Source: Burkholderia sp. Leaf177 (GTDB lineage Bacteria > Pseudomonadota > Gammaproteobacteria > Burkholderiales > Burkholderiaceae). Taken from it: a stretch of DNA of 64,000 bases. The stretch spans positions 254,204 to 318,203 of the forward strand of contig NZ_LMPF01000026.1 in the NCBI RefSeq assembly GCF_001424345.1. The letters run 5' to 3'. The translations under genes were made by a program, and so were the position numbers. The notes beneath the pieces are model-generated. The model was not told the origin of the DNA, did not search any database, and saw only the letters and a list, made by a program, of their open reading frames with translations. Below, one piece after another: positions 27,701 to 36,657 of this stretch; position 1 is the stretch's first letter; every line of letters begins with the position of its first letter.

Positions 27701-27986
27701 GGCAATCGAAGCAAGCCGTTTGCGGCTCAGGCCCATCCTGATGACGTCGATTGCTTTCATCATGGGCGTGGTGCCGCTGGTGATCTCTTCGGGTGCGGGT
27801 TCGGAGATGCGCCGCGCGATGGGTATCGCCGTTTTCTTCGGCATGCTTGGCGTTACCTTGTTCGGCCTTTTGCTCACGCCGGTGTTCTACGTTGTATTGC
27901 GCAAGCTCGCGGGCAACGAACACGTGGTGGACAAACACGGTAAGCATCCGCACATGCGCGGTATCGACGCTTCAGTGGAGGCCTGA
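24792..27986 (+). CDS. ceoB: RND multidrug efflux permease (CeoB/BpeF/MexF-like)
   Basis: At 1064 residues this has standard HAE1 length. It begins MNISKFFIDRPIFAGVLSMI. Twelve membrane segments and two large periplasmic loops are evident. The proton-relay motif in TM4 is present (GIVVDDAIVVVENVER, two adjacent Asp near residue 408), as is VGLSAKNAILIVEFARE with the conserved Lys in TM10. It exports drugs by proton antiport. MexF/CeoB homologues handle chloramphenicol, trimethoprim and fluoroquinolones. The substrate range here is inferred. Confidence 0.95.
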   Translation: MNISKFFIDRPIFAGVLSMIILLAGVIAMFNLPISEYPEVVPPSVIVNAQYPGANPKVIAETVASPLEEQINGVENMLYMQSQANSDGKLTLTVTFKLGMDPDKAQQLVQNRVSQALPRLPEDVTRLGVTTIKSSPTLTMVVHLISPNDRYEGTYLRNYALINVKDRLERIQGVGQVDLWGAGDYSMRVWLDPLKVAQRNMTATDVVNAIREQNVQVAAGVIGSSPTLPGVPLQLNVNTQGRLQTEAEFRDIVLKTAPDGAVTHLRDVARVELAASDYARRSLLNNKSAVALTIFQQPGANSLQISDEVRKTMKELQVDMPPGVKYDIVYDPTQFVRSSIDAVIHTLLEAISLVVLVVIVFLQTWRASIIPLLAVPVSIVGTFSLLLAFGFSINALSLFGMVLAIGIVVDDAIVVVENVERNISSGLSARDATYQAMQEVSGPIIAIALTLVAVFVPLAFMSGLTGQFYKQFAMTIAISTVISAFNSLTLSPALAALLLKGHDQPKDWLTRGMDRVFGGFFRLFNKVFHRGSESYSRGVSTIVNRKALILGIYAVLLGGAVLMGKIVPGGFVPAQDKQYLVGIVQLPNGASLDRTEQIVRQMGEISKDVPGAISAVQFPGLSINGFTNSSSAAVIFFGLTPFDERKSSSITAANVAAELNKRFSTIKGAFIAVFPPPPVLGLGTLGGFKLQIEDHQALGYSALNDATQAFIKRAAQTPELGPSFSSYQINVPQLNVDLDRVKAKQLGVSVTDVFSTMQVYLGSFYVNDFNKFGRVYQVRVQADAPFRSSAEDIGLLKTRNANGDMVPLSSLVKVTPTFGPEMVVRYNGYTAADINGGPAPGYSSGQAQAAIARIAAETLPRGFKFEWTDLTYQQELAGNAALVVFPISVLLVYLVLAALYESLTLPLAVILIVPMSIFSALLGVWLTHGDNNIFTQIGLMVLVGLSAKNAILIVEFARELEMQGRTIIEAAIEASRLRLRPILMTSIAFIMGVVPLVISSGAGSEMRRAMGIAVFFGMLGVTLFGLLLTPVFYVVLRKLAGNEHVVDKHGKHPHMRGIDASVEA

Positions 27987-27990
27987 AAAA

Positions 27991-29472
27991 ATGATGAATA
28001 ACACGCTGGGACTTACAGGCTTGCTGGCCGCGCTGATGATTCTCTCCGGCTGCTCGCTTGCACCCGATTACGAAAAGCCGAACGTGAATGCGCCGGAGGC
28101 GTTCAAGGAGACGCCTTTGAGTACCGCTGAATCTGGCACGTGGAAGACGGCGCAGCCATCCGATCAGGTTGCACGCGGTCAGTGGTGGAGCATTTTCGAC
28201 GACAGCACTTTGAACGATCTGGAACAGCAAGCGCTCGACGCAAACCAGAATCTCAAGGCGGCAGTGGCACGGGTCAAGGAGTCGCGCGCCATTCAGCAAA
28301 CGGCGCGTGCGGGCTTGTTTCCGACTATCGATGCAGGCTTCGGCCCGACGCGCGAGAAAGTCACGCCGGCGTCGCTGCTGCAACCGGATGGCGTGAATGT
28401 GCCGTCGCAAACACTGTGGCGCGCGCAAGCGACCGCGTCTTATGAGGTGGATCTCTTCGGACGTGTTTCCGACTCGGTCAAGGCGGCGAGCGCGGACTCG
28501 CAGCAAAGTGAAGCGTTGCTGCGGTCCGTGCAACTCGCATTGCAGGCTGATGTGGCGCAAAACTACTTCAACCTGCGCGAGCTGGATTCGGAACTCGATG
28601 TCTACACGCGCACGGTTTCCTTGCGCGAACAGACGCTCGCATTAGTGCAGCATCGCTTCAATGAAGGCGATATCAGCGAGCTCGATGTAGCTCGCGCGAA
28701 GTCCGAACTTGCAACAGCGCGTTCGGACGCCATGACCGCGCAACGTTTGCGTGCGTCGTCGGAGCATAGCCTTGCAGTCTTGCTCGGCAAAGCGCCCGCG
28801 CAGTTTTCAATGACTGCGAATCCGCTCGTGCCTGTGCAGATTCGTGTGCCGCCCAGCTTGCCTTCTTCGTTGCTGGAACGCAGGCCGGATATTGCCGCAG
28901 CAGAACGCGCCATGGCCGCGGCGAATGCGCGGATTGGCGTGGCGAAGTCGGCTTATTTTCCATCGCTCAACCTGACCGCCGCGGCCGGCGTTGAGTCGGC
29001 GACCTTGGGCGATCTCTTCAAATGGTCGAGTCGCGCGTTCATTCTTGGACCGCTGGTAGGTACGGCCCTCACTGTGCCGATTTTCGATGGTGGCCGCCGC
29101 AAGGGTAATCTAGCGAACGCTCGCGCTGTGTTCGAAGAGGATGCGGCTAATTACCGGCAGCAAGTGCTGGTCGCTTTCCAGGAAGTCGAGGACAACCTCT
29201 CGGACTTGCGGATTCTGGAAGACCAGACGCGCACGGAAGCAGAGGCGGTAAGTGCATCGAATCGTGCTGCGAGCCTTTCGAGAACGCAATATAAGGAGGG
29301 CGCGGTGAATTACCTCGACGTGATCGATGCCGAACGCACCGCGCTGCAATCGCAACGTGCGGCCGTGCAGCTTTCCGGCGTGCAAGCCGTGGCAACGGTG
29401 AACTTGATCAGGGCGCTAGGAGGCGGCTGGGGCGATGCTCCCGCCGCGGATGCAAGCATCGCGCAACGTTAG
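27991..29472 (+). CDS. opcM: Outer-membrane efflux channel lipoprotein (OpcM/OprC/OprN-like, NodT family)
   Basis: The protein has 493 residues. A lipoprotein signal with lipobox LSGC places the lipidated Cys at 21. The mature part opens SLAPDYEKPNVNAPEAF and shows the duplicated TolC fold (AVARVKESRAIQQTARAGLF early, ALTVPIFDGGRRKGNLANAR in the second half). ATG 27991 has GTGGAGG upstream, 4 bases after the permease stop, so it is tightly coupled. It completes the tripartite pump. A perfect hairpin terminates the operon. Confidence 0.92.
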   Translation: MMNNTLGLTGLLAALMILSGCSLAPDYEKPNVNAPEAFKETPLSTAESGTWKTAQPSDQVARGQWWSIFDDSTLNDLEQQALDANQNLKAAVARVKESRAIQQTARAGLFPTIDAGFGPTREKVTPASLLQPDGVNVPSQTLWRAQATASYEVDLFGRVSDSVKAASADSQQSEALLRSVQLALQADVAQNYFNLRELDSELDVYTRTVSLREQTLALVQHRFNEGDISELDVARAKSELATARSDAMTAQRLRASSEHSLAVLLGKAPAQFSMTANPLVPVQIRVPPSLPSSLLERRPDIAAAERAMAAANARIGVAKSAYFPSLNLTAAAGVESATLGDLFKWSSRAFILGPLVGTALTVPIFDGGRRKGNLANARAVFEEDAANYRQQVLVAFQEVEDNLSDLRILEDQTRTEAEAVSASNRAASLSRTQYKEGAVNYLDVIDAERTALQSQRAAVQLSGVQAVATVNLIRALGGGWGDAPAADASIAQR

Positions 29473-29478
29473 CCACGC

Positions 29479-29511
29479 ATGCATGGCGGCTTGAGTGTCA
29501 CCGCCATGCAT
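29479..29511. terminator. Hairpin between convergent opcM and beta-propeller genes
   Basis: The 11-bp arms 29479-29489 and 29501-29511 (ATGCATGGCGG) are perfectly complementary around an 11-base loop. It lies 6 bases past the opcM stop and 6 bases from the stop of the convergent gene. It has no long T run, so it may be a weak bidirectional terminator or an RNA-stabilising 3' end. Confidence 0.65.
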
Positions 29512-29517
29512 TGGCTC

Positions 29518-30693
29518 TCAGGTGCCGGTCAAACCTTGCAGGCTGATCTTCGTTTGCGTATTCGCCGGCTGTTCACCCAGCTTGGTGAGCGCGCCGTTCG
29601 CGCCGATGGAATACGCGACAATCTTGTCATCGCCTGCGAAGTCCTGATAGAGAAATTTACCGTCGGGGCTGATCCACGAATCGTTGGCAAAACTGGACGT
29701 TGTCGTTAACACCGCCGGTTCGGTTGCGGCCGACGCGTTAGCCAATGAAAGCTTGCCGTCGCCATCGAGCGAGAACAACGAAACCGCGCCGCTGCCGCTG
29801 CTCACGTACACAAACTTGTTGTCGGGCGTAATTGCAATCCAGCACGGCGCGGCCTGGCCCGTCACCGCGACGGGCCCGCTGACAGGCGTAAAGCGGCCGT
29901 TGCTCGCGAATGAATAAGAGCTCGCCGTGCCGCCGGCGGCATCGCTTGTTGCATAGATGCTCGACTGCGCACCACGCCCGAAGATTCCACCGAACGGTCC
30001 TACACCTACCGAGGTTGAACTTACCACTTGGCCCAGCGTTCCATCGGCATTGATTGGATAAGCGAGCAGCGCATTAGCAGGTTGAACGGGTGTTAGCGTC
30101 TTAAGGAATCCGTTCACGACCACGAATTTGCCGTCGGGGCTGACGCTGACTTCGGTTGGAAGTGCATCTTGCTGGACGACGGGATAGGTTCCTACTGATG
30201 TCAGCTTGCCATCCGACCCAACCTTGTACGCGCCAAGCTCATTCACGCCTTGCTGATGCGTGACGTAAAGCACTTTGTTGGCAAACGCGAGTGACGTAGG
30301 CCGCGTGCCATTGGTTGGCGAAGTCGCAAGAAGCGTTAGCGTGCCCGATGTCGTATCAATAGAGAATGTGCTCACGGTATTGTCGCCGGCATTGGCCACG
30401 AATAGCCGCGTGCCATCTGTGCTGACAATGACACTGTGATTGCTCGTCAGCGCATCGGGCGCGACGATATTGCCCATGAAATAGTTGACCCCGTTCGTGC
30501 CCTTGCCTCCGGTAAGCACGGTGGCTTGCTTTGTCAACGTGCCATCGGCGTTGCGGATGAAATGCACGACCGCATTCGCGGAATCGTTCGTCTGGGCGAA
30601 AAGCTGCGACACGGTAGGCGCCGAATCGTTGCCGCCGCCGCACGCAGCAACGAGCGTCACGACGCCAGTTGCCATTGTCAGTTTCTTGAACAC
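29518..30693 (-). CDS. Beta-propeller (lactonase-like) lipoprotein
   Basis: The protein has 391 residues. The signal peptide ends in the lipobox LVAAC, which lipidates Cys18, followed by GGG. The rest is a seven-bladed propeller of the 6-phosphogluconolactonase/YncE type, with recurrent units such as VIVSTDGTRLFVANAGDNTV, VSVSPDGKFVVVNGF and IAITPDNKFVYVSSGSG. Most such proteins have no proven activity, and the lactonase residues cannot be confirmed here. It starts with GTG, supported by a strong GAGGGGG site 6 bases upstream. Confidence 0.88.
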   Translation of the reverse strand: MFKKLTMATGVVTLVAACGGGNDSAPTVSQLFAQTNDSANAVVHFIRNADGTLTKQATVLTGGKGTNGVNYFMGNIVAPDALTSNHSVIVSTDGTRLFVANAGDNTVSTFSIDTTSGTLTLLATSPTNGTRPTSLAFANKVLYVTHQQGVNELGAYKVGSDGKLTSVGTYPVVQQDALPTEVSVSPDGKFVVVNGFLKTLTPVQPANALLAYPINADGTLGQVVSSTSVGVGPFGGIFGRGAQSSIYATSDAAGGTASSYSFASNGRFTPVSGPVAVTGQAAPCWIAITPDNKFVYVSSGSGAVSLFSLDGDGKLSLANASAATEPAVLTTTSSFANDSWISPDGKFLYQDFAGDDKIVAYSIGANGALTKLGEQPANTQTKISLQGLTGT

Positions 30694-31015
30694 AGATACC
30701 CCCTCGTACTTTGCCGGTTGAATTCACATCCAAGATCCGGCGAGTTACCTGGCCGAACTGGACGTGTTCGATCACGCCATAAAAGGCGCGTCAGACCGTA
30801 GTTCGCTGTGTCGATAAAACCGGTTACAGTCGCGACACTATTTATCCGCTAATGCAAACGTCCGTGGAAAGAATAGAATCTGCTCGCATGAAAATATTCA
30901 GCTTGCTGTAACCGCTTAGCTCAAATGGTCGAACTAGCGAGTTACGCCCTTGGAACCGGACACAGGGCAGCCTGACAATTCATTTACTGATGCCTTCCGA
31001 GAAGCGAGTGCAAAC
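30694..31015. other. Divergent intergenic region
   Basis: This 322-bp region separates the beta-propeller gene (minus) and the Cys-cluster gene (plus). Beyond the GAGGGGG ribosome site of the former near 30700-30706, I see no convincing promoter, repeat or gene in it. Confidence 0.6.
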
Positions 31016-31789
31016 ATGGATATCAATTTCGAATGCACCATGTGCGGCAAATGCTGTCATGACCTCAAGCTGCCGCTAAGTGTCGGTGAAGCATTGCTCT
31101 GGCTCGAGCGCGGCGGTGACGTTCAGTTTCTGTGCGAAGCGGTTCCATGGCCCGACGAACCCGCCGAAGACAACCTGCTTGCGCAGCACAAGCGCCGTAG
31201 GTCGTTCGCTGCATCGAGTGGCGAGTTGCCTGCACGGATTGTGGTTGTCATCGCTGCCGCGTTCGAAGGTGCGTGTCCGCATTTGCTGCCCAATCTGAGC
31301 TGCGGCGTGTACGAAGATCGCCCGACTGTCTGCCGGATTTATCCGGCGGAGGTGAATCCGTTTATCGAGTTGAATCCGCAAGAGAAGGCGTGTCCGCCGG
31401 AAGCGTGGTCGCCGGACAAGCCGCTTTTGATGCGCGCGCATAGAATCGTGGATGTGCAGACGGCGGCGCTCATTAGTAAATCACGTTCCGCCGATGCCAC
31501 CGATACCGGCGCCAAAGCGCTTGCTTGCAAGCATCTGGGAATCGATACAGCGGCGCTTGCCAATGAAGGCCTGGCGATTTATTCGCCGCTGCGCGAACGG
31601 TCGATTGCCGCGTTGAAGTCTGCGCGGGAGGCTTGCGACAGCAGTGATTTTGTGTCGGAGTGGAAGGTGGCATCGAACCGGAGAGAGACGGTCGAGACGC
31701 TTGCTTCCATCGGGGCGCTAGGCGTGTTCTGCACTGCGCAAAACGCCGCGTCATTTCAATATCTCGGGTTCTTTCCCGAGTCAGTCTAA
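31016..31789 (+). CDS. YkgJ family cysteine-cluster protein
   Basis: The protein has 257 residues. The N-terminal CTMCGKCC motif (Cys7, 10, 13 and 14) and a second group in GACPHLLPNLSCGVYEDRP-TVCRIYPAE match the YkgJ/CxxCxxCC family (PF03692), which probably binds zinc or an Fe-S cluster. The function of the family is unclear. The C-terminal 110 residues are variable. An upstream in-frame TTG at 30950 would add 22 nonconserved residues, so ATG 31016 is preferred. It converges with the MFS exporter gene. Confidence 0.87.
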   Translation: MDINFECTMCGKCCHDLKLPLSVGEALLWLERGGDVQFLCEAVPWPDEPAEDNLLAQHKRRRSFAASSGELPARIVVVIAAAFEGACPHLLPNLSCGVYEDRPTVCRIYPAEVNPFIELNPQEKACPPEAWSPDKPLLMRAHRIVDVQTAALISKSRSADATDTGAKALACKHLGIDTAALANEGLAIYSPLRERSIAALKSAREACDSSDFVSEWKVASNRRETVETLASIGALGVFCTAQNAASFQYLGFFPESV

Positions 31790-31802
31790 AGCTCGTTAAG
31801 CG

Positions 31803-33332
31803 TCAGGATGCAGGCCGTTTCACCGTAAGCCGCGCTTCTAGAAAAAATACGGCGCTAAGAGCGCTGGCTAAAGCAAGCAAAGCCGCTAAACTCACGACAA
31901 CCCGATATCCCGCCACGAACGACTCATCGATTGCGCGCATGACTTTCGCGTCTGAACTCGTGGCTGCAGCAAGCAATGGACGTTGTTGATCGACCTGTTG
32001 AACCTGCATTTGAGAAAGACCTAACGGTTCGAGGCGTGTACTAAGAGAGCGATTGAAGACTGCAGAGAGGATCAGGCCGAAGAGCGCGACAGCGATCAAA
32101 CCGGCAACACGCGACACTGCGTTGTTCACACCGGACGCCACGCCCGACTGATTTTCGGGCGCCGCGTTCATGACCGACGTAGTCAAGGGCGCCACGCAGA
32201 TTGCCATGCCCAAACCGAGAATGACGAGAGGCGCAAAAAACGTCGCCCAATAAGACCCGCCTATTCCCGGCCACGCGAGCAGTCCGAATCCAGCCGCCAC
32301 GATCAGCGACCCGATTGTCAGCGGGCCCTTCGATCCATGCCGCGCGATCAATCCACCCGACCAGCGCGAAAGCAGGAAGATGATAAGGATAAGTGGTAAA
32401 AGGGCGGCGCCTGCTTGCGTCGCCGAATAATGCTGGACCTGAATCAGATTGAGCGGAAGAAAATAAAGAACTCCCCCGAGGCCCGCATATAAAAAAAGCG
32501 TGATCAGGTTCGCGCCGCTAAACGTTCGCGACTTGAACAGTGCCAGGGGCACCATCGGCGATGCGGACCGCGCCTCCACCAGGATGAATCCCGCAAGCGC
32601 AGCTACGCCGCCCATCGCGGCAACGAGCACACTCGTCCCGCCATTCGCGCCCTCGATCAACGCATAGGTGATACCGCCTAATCCTGCACATGCAAGCAGT
32701 GCGCCGGGCCAGTCGAGCCGGCTGGAAATCAACGTGTTCCGGCTTTCGTTCACGTACCGTATCGTCATCCATATGACGAGCGCCGCGAGTGGCACGTTGA
32801 TGAAAAACACCGCGCGCCATGAGATGTGCTCGACGAGCCATCCGCCGAGGACCGGGCCGATTGCCGCCGTGATGGCGGTGAATCCCGACCACGTTCCGAT
32901 TGCGCGGCCGCGTTGCGCAGAAGGATAAGCCGCGCTGATAAGAGAAAGACTGCCCGGCACGAGGAAGGCGGCGCCTATACCCTGGACGCCGCGGGCAAGG
33001 ATCAGTGCATCGACAGACCCGACAAGGCCGCACCACGCAGATCCGGCGGCGAACAGTAAGACGCCCATCAGGAAAATTTTTCTTCGGCCGTAGATATCGC
33101 CCATGGACCCACCGACCAGCAGCAATGACGACAAGGAAAGCGCATAGGCCTCGACAACCCATTGCAGGTTGCTCGCGCTTGCACGCAGCGCGCTTTGCAG
33201 CGCGGGCAGCGCGACGTTGACGATCGTTCCGTCGATAAACGCCATGCTCGAACCGAGGATCGCGACGATAAGCACGGCCAGGTTGCCGGCGGTTTCGCGC
33301 GGTGGATTGGGTGGAGCGCTTGCTGCTGCCAT
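31803..33332 (-). CDS. MFS transporter, DHA2/EmrB-QacA family
   Basis: The protein has 509 residues with 14 predicted membrane segments. Signature motifs are AFIDGTIVNVALPAL (motif D1, TM1), GGSMGDIYGRRKIFLMG (motif A), GVQGIGAAFLVPGSLSLI and GPVLGGWLVEHISWRAVFFI (motif C). The SRLDWPGALL loop is also typical. It exports drugs or metabolites across the inner membrane by proton antiport. No adaptor protein is encoded beside it, so it is unlikely to be part of an EmrAB-type tripartite system. Confidence 0.93.
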   Translation of the reverse strand: MAAASAPPNPPRETAGNLAVLIVAILGSSMAFIDGTIVNVALPALQSALRASASNLQWVVEAYALSLSSLLLVGGSMGDIYGRRKIFLMGVLLFAAGSAWCGLVGSVDALILARGVQGIGAAFLVPGSLSLISAAYPSAQRGRAIGTWSGFTAITAAIGPVLGGWLVEHISWRAVFFINVPLAALVIWMTIRYVNESRNTLISSRLDWPGALLACAGLGGITYALIEGANGGTSVLVAAMGGVAALAGFILVEARSASPMVPLALFKSRTFSGANLITLFLYAGLGGVLYFLPLNLIQVQHYSATQAGAALLPLILIIFLLSRWSGGLIARHGSKGPLTIGSLIVAAGFGLLAWPGIGGSYWATFFAPLVILGLGMAICVAPLTTSVMNAAPENQSGVASGVNNAVSRVAGLIAVALFGLILSAVFNRSLSTRLEPLGLSQMQVQQVDQQRPLLAAATSSDAKVMRAIDESFVAGYRVVVSLAALLALASALSAVFFLEARLTVKRPAS

Positions 33333-33679
33333 CGGCTTGTCTCTGGTTCAAGGTGAACGCGTCGGCGCCCTCGAGGAAGCCATACCGGTCGTGGCGATTA
33401 TATTTTTATTTGCGGTGGTGCGGTTGTTGCCGCCGTTATGTTGCCTCCCGGACGCGCGCAGGAACTGCTGCGGCGGCGCTAGCTCGATGATCGTACCTTG
33501 CTGTAAATCCCTTGGCGGTGCTCGTGTGAATGCCCAACTCCTTCTAAAACACGCCCGAAGTATTTCGCGGCAACAACGCAAAGAACAGAAAAAACAGCAA
33601 GCAAGCGTCGTGCAGTCAAAAAAATTGCTTCACGAGGAAGGTGACAATGAATGCAGTTCAGTGCAATCAGGAGCTTCTC
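33333..33679. other. Divergent intergenic region with two ribosome sites ahead of the aldehyde dehydrogenase
   Basis: This region lies between the MFS gene (minus) and the dehydrogenase (plus). It contains two well-placed ribosome sites, GAGGAAG (33634-33640) ahead of ATG 33647 and CAGGAG (33668-33673) ahead of ATG 33680. I see no clear promoter elements. An open frame spanning 33169-33744 lacks homology and mostly mirrors the MFS gene. Confidence 0.5.
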
Positions 33680-35158
33680 ATGATGCTGGGTCATCCGCTA
33701 CTTTTCAAATCGCTGTGTTATGTCGACGGCCGCTGGATTCATAGCGACAGCGCGTCGACAGTCGCGGTGCAGAACCCCGCAGATCAGGAAGTGATCGGTC
33801 ATGTTCCCATGCTCGACCGTCCGCAGATCGAAGGCGCTATAAGTGCGGCGCAACGCGCTTTCGATTCATGGCGATGGGTCCCGCAAGAGCGCCGCAGCGC
33901 AATCCTGCTGCGCTGGCATGAACTGATCTTGCGTCACCAAAACGACTTGGCCGGCATTCTTTCGCTGGAGCAGGGCAAGCCGCTGGCGGAATCGAAGGGA
34001 GAAATCGCTTATGCCGCGAGCTTCGTGGAATGGTATGCAAACGATGCCAAGCGTCTCGCCGGCCGCACGATTCCATCGCACATAAATGGCGCATTCCTCG
34101 GCACGGTCATGGAGCCGGTCGGCGTGGCGGCGTTGATCACGCCATGGAATTTTCCGGTCGCGATGATCACGCGCAAGGCCGCCGCCGCGCTTGCCGGGGG
34201 ATGCACGGTGATCGTCAAGCCCGCGCACGAAACGCCTTTCTCCGCGCTGGCGCTCGCGCAACTTGCGGAAGAAGCGGGTTTCCCGGCAGGCGTTTTCAAC
34301 GTCGTGCTGGGCGATCCGCAAATGGCGATGGATACCCTGGTGCGCGATGTCCGCGTGCGCGCCGTCAGCTTCACTGGATCAACGCGCGTCGGCGGTCTTG
34401 TCGCGCGTGCGGTCGCCGAATCCGGCATCAAGAAACTGGCGCTGGAACTCGGCGGCAACGCGCCGTTCATCGTGACGGAGAATGCGGATTTGGATGATGC
34501 AGTGCGTGTTGCGATTGGTGCGAAGTTCCAGGCATCCGGGCAGGACTGTTGTGCGGCAAATCGCATATTCGTGGCCGCGCCGCTGTATGAACGCTTCGTT
34601 GAACAATACAGCCGGGCGGTGCGTGCGCTGAAGGTCGGTGCGGCGTTCGATGAAGACGTGGACGTCGGTCCGCTCATGCACCAGGCGGCTTTTAATGCCA
34701 CCGTTGCACGCGTAGCCGACGCCTTATCCAGAGGCGCACGCTTGACCGCGGGCGGACGGGCGCATGCGCGGGGCGGCTGGTTCTACGAGCCCACGGTCAT
34801 CGCCGACGCGGCGGCCGGAATGCGTATTTACGACGAAGAAAACTTCGCACCGATATCGGCGGTCTGTTCATTCGAGACGATCGATGAAGTCGTGGCGAAG
34901 GCCAATGATACGGAGCATGGACTGACCGCTTACATCTGTGCAACGCGCATGGACACCATTTTCCAACTGGTGCGGCGGCTCGACTTTGCGATGGTCTCGG
35001 TCAACGGAGTGAAGTTCACGGGCGCTCCGGTTCCGTTTGGCGGCATGAAGGCGTCGGGACTCGGGCGCGAAGGTGGCGCCGAAGGTTTCGAGCCGTTCGT
35101 TGAAACCAAGTATTTTTGTCTGGGCAACCTCGGCATTCCTGTGACCGCGGAGGCGTAG
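33680..35158 (+). CDS. NAD(P)-dependent aldehyde dehydrogenase, succinate-semialdehyde type
   Basis: The protein has 492 residues. Aldehyde dehydrogenase landmarks are in order: TPWNFPVAMITRKAAAALAG, the cofactor loop FTGSTRVGG, the general base Glu in LELGGNAPFIV and the catalytic Cys in ASGQDCCAANR. It closely follows the GabD plan and probably oxidises succinate semialdehyde or a related omega-aldehyde. Two starts have good ribosome sites, 33680 and 33647; 33680 gives the length closest to the family. It lies 68 bases before the aminotransferase. Together they suggest GABA, putrescine or beta-alanine-type catabolism. Confidence 0.88.
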   Translation: MMLGHPLLFKSLCYVDGRWIHSDSASTVAVQNPADQEVIGHVPMLDRPQIEGAISAAQRAFDSWRWVPQERRSAILLRWHELILRHQNDLAGILSLEQGKPLAESKGEIAYAASFVEWYANDAKRLAGRTIPSHINGAFLGTVMEPVGVAALITPWNFPVAMITRKAAAALAGGCTVIVKPAHETPFSALALAQLAEEAGFPAGVFNVVLGDPQMAMDTLVRDVRVRAVSFTGSTRVGGLVARAVAESGIKKLALELGGNAPFIVTENADLDDAVRVAIGAKFQASGQDCCAANRIFVAAPLYERFVEQYSRAVRALKVGAAFDEDVDVGPLMHQAAFNATVARVADALSRGARLTAGGRAHARGGWFYEPTVIADAAAGMRIYDEENFAPISAVCSFETIDEVVAKANDTEHGLTAYICATRMDTIFQLVRRLDFAMVSVNGVKFTGAPVPFGGMKASGLGREGGAEGFEPFVETKYFCLGNLGIPVTAEA

Positions 35159-35226
35159 GACGCTAATCAGCGCTACAAGACCGCCGTTGCTGAGACCCAA
35201 ACTAATCGATGTAAAAGGAGTCACTC

Positions 35227-36612
35227 ATGACGCAACAACTCGAGCAGCTATTCACAGAAGATCGTGCACATTTCATGCACCCGTCTACTCACGCCCACGA
35301 TCACGCTAGCGGCACGCTCCCCGGCAAGATCATCAAGGGTGCGAACGGTATTCGTATTGAGGACCACGAGGGAAAGAGTTATATCGATGCCTTCGCAGGC
35401 CTGTATTGCGTGAACATAGGCTACGGTCGCACGGAAGTCGCCGAAGCCATCTACGAGCAAGCAAAAAAGCTCGCCTACTATCACACCTACGTGGGCCATT
35501 CAACGGACACGATCATCGAGTTGTCGTCGCGCATTATCGACTGGGCGCCGCAAGGCATGCAGAAGGTCTACTACGGAATGTCCGGTTCGGATGCGAACGA
35601 AACGCAGGTCAAGATTGTCTGGTACTACAACAATATACTTGGGCATCCGAACAAAAAGAAGATCATCTCGCGCGAACGCGGCTATCACGGATCAGGCATC
35701 GTTACAGGAAGCCTCACGGGGTTGCCGAGCTTTCATCAACACTTCGATTTGCCAGTCGATCGCGTTAAACATACGGTATGTCCGCACTGGTATCGCAAGG
35801 CGCCGGCCGGCATGAGCGAAGCGCAGTTCGTTTCATATTGCGTCGATGAACTCGAGAAGCTGATTGCGCGTGAAGGCGCCGACACCATTGCGGCGTTTAT
35901 TGGCGAACCGGTCATGGGAACGGGCGGAATCATCGCGCCGCCGGAAGGCTATTGGGCTGCGATCCAGGACGTGCTGAAGAAGCACGATATCTTGCTGATT
36001 TCCGATGAAGTCGTATGCGGCTTTGGCCGGCTCGGTTCCAAAATGGGCGCGCAGCACTACGGCATGCAGCCGGACCTGATCACGATCGCCAAGGGCCTGA
36101 CGAGCGCCTATGCGCCGCTTTCGGGCGTGATCGTGGGTGAGCGAGTGTGGGACGTGATCGATAAAGGCTCGCAAGAACATGGTCCCATGGGGCACGGCTG
36201 GACCTATTCGGGCCATCCGATCTGCGCGGCTGCCGCCATCGCGAACCTGAATATTCTCGAACGCGAGAACCTGACGAAGAATGCCGCGGACGTGGGCGCG
36301 TATCTCGGCGCTCAGCTTCACGCAGCGTTCGATCAGCATCCGCTCGTGGGCGAGGTGCGCAGCACTGGCATGCTGGCGGCGCTCGAATTCATGGCGGACA
36401 ACGACGGCCGCAAGCCCTTCGATGCAGCGCTGAAAGTCGGCCCGAAAGTTTCCGCAGCGGCGCTGAAGCGCGGCGTGATTGCACGCGCGATGCCGCACGG
36501 CGACATCCTCGGCTTTGCGCCTCCGCTCGTGACTACGCGGGCCGATGTCGATGAGATCGTAGGTATCGTGAAGCAGGCGGTCGACGAGGTCGCAACGCAG
36601 ACCATTGAGTGA
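35227..36612 (+). CDS. Class III aminotransferase (omega-amino acid/putrescine:pyruvate type)
   Basis: The protein has 461 residues. The PLP lysine is Lys289 in TIAKGLTSAYAPLSG, with the phosphate-binding SGSDANETQ at 119-127, Asp260 in ISDEVVCGFGR and EPVMGTGG at 227-234. The sequence resembles SpuC and related omega-aminotransferases that move amino groups from diamines, GABA or beta-alanine to pyruvate. The partner aldehyde dehydrogenase upstream would oxidise the semialdehyde product. AAAGGAGTCACTC gives a strong ribosome site. A UUCG-loop terminator follows. Confidence 0.9.
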   Translation: MTQQLEQLFTEDRAHFMHPSTHAHDHASGTLPGKIIKGANGIRIEDHEGKSYIDAFAGLYCVNIGYGRTEVAEAIYEQAKKLAYYHTYVGHSTDTIIELSSRIIDWAPQGMQKVYYGMSGSDANETQVKIVWYYNNILGHPNKKKIISRERGYHGSGIVTGSLTGLPSFHQHFDLPVDRVKHTVCPHWYRKAPAGMSEAQFVSYCVDELEKLIAREGADTIAAFIGEPVMGTGGIIAPPEGYWAAIQDVLKKHDILLISDEVVCGFGRLGSKMGAQHYGMQPDLITIAKGLTSAYAPLSGVIVGERVWDVIDKGSQEHGPMGHGWTYSGHPICAAAAIANLNILERENLTKNAADVGAYLGAQLHAAFDQHPLVGEVRSTGMLAALEFMADNDGRKPFDAALKVGPKVSAAALKRGVIARAMPHGDILGFAPPLVTTRADVDEIVGIVKQAVDEVATQTIE

Positions 36613-36623
36613 TCAGCAGATAC

Positions 36624-36646
36624 GCCGGGTTCGCCCGGCTTTTTTT
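36624..36646 (+). terminator. Intrinsic terminator with TTCG tetraloop
   Basis: GCCGGG (36624-36629), loop TTCG, CCCGGC (36634-36639) and a 7-base T run form a strong Rho-independent terminator 12 bases past the aminotransferase stop. Confidence 0.95.
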
Positions 36647-36657
36647 ATCCGGCGAGT

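Noticed and set aside
33169..33744. A 191-codon plus-strand frame across the MFS start and the dehydrogenase start
   Set aside because: It overlaps two real genes in other frames and has no domain.
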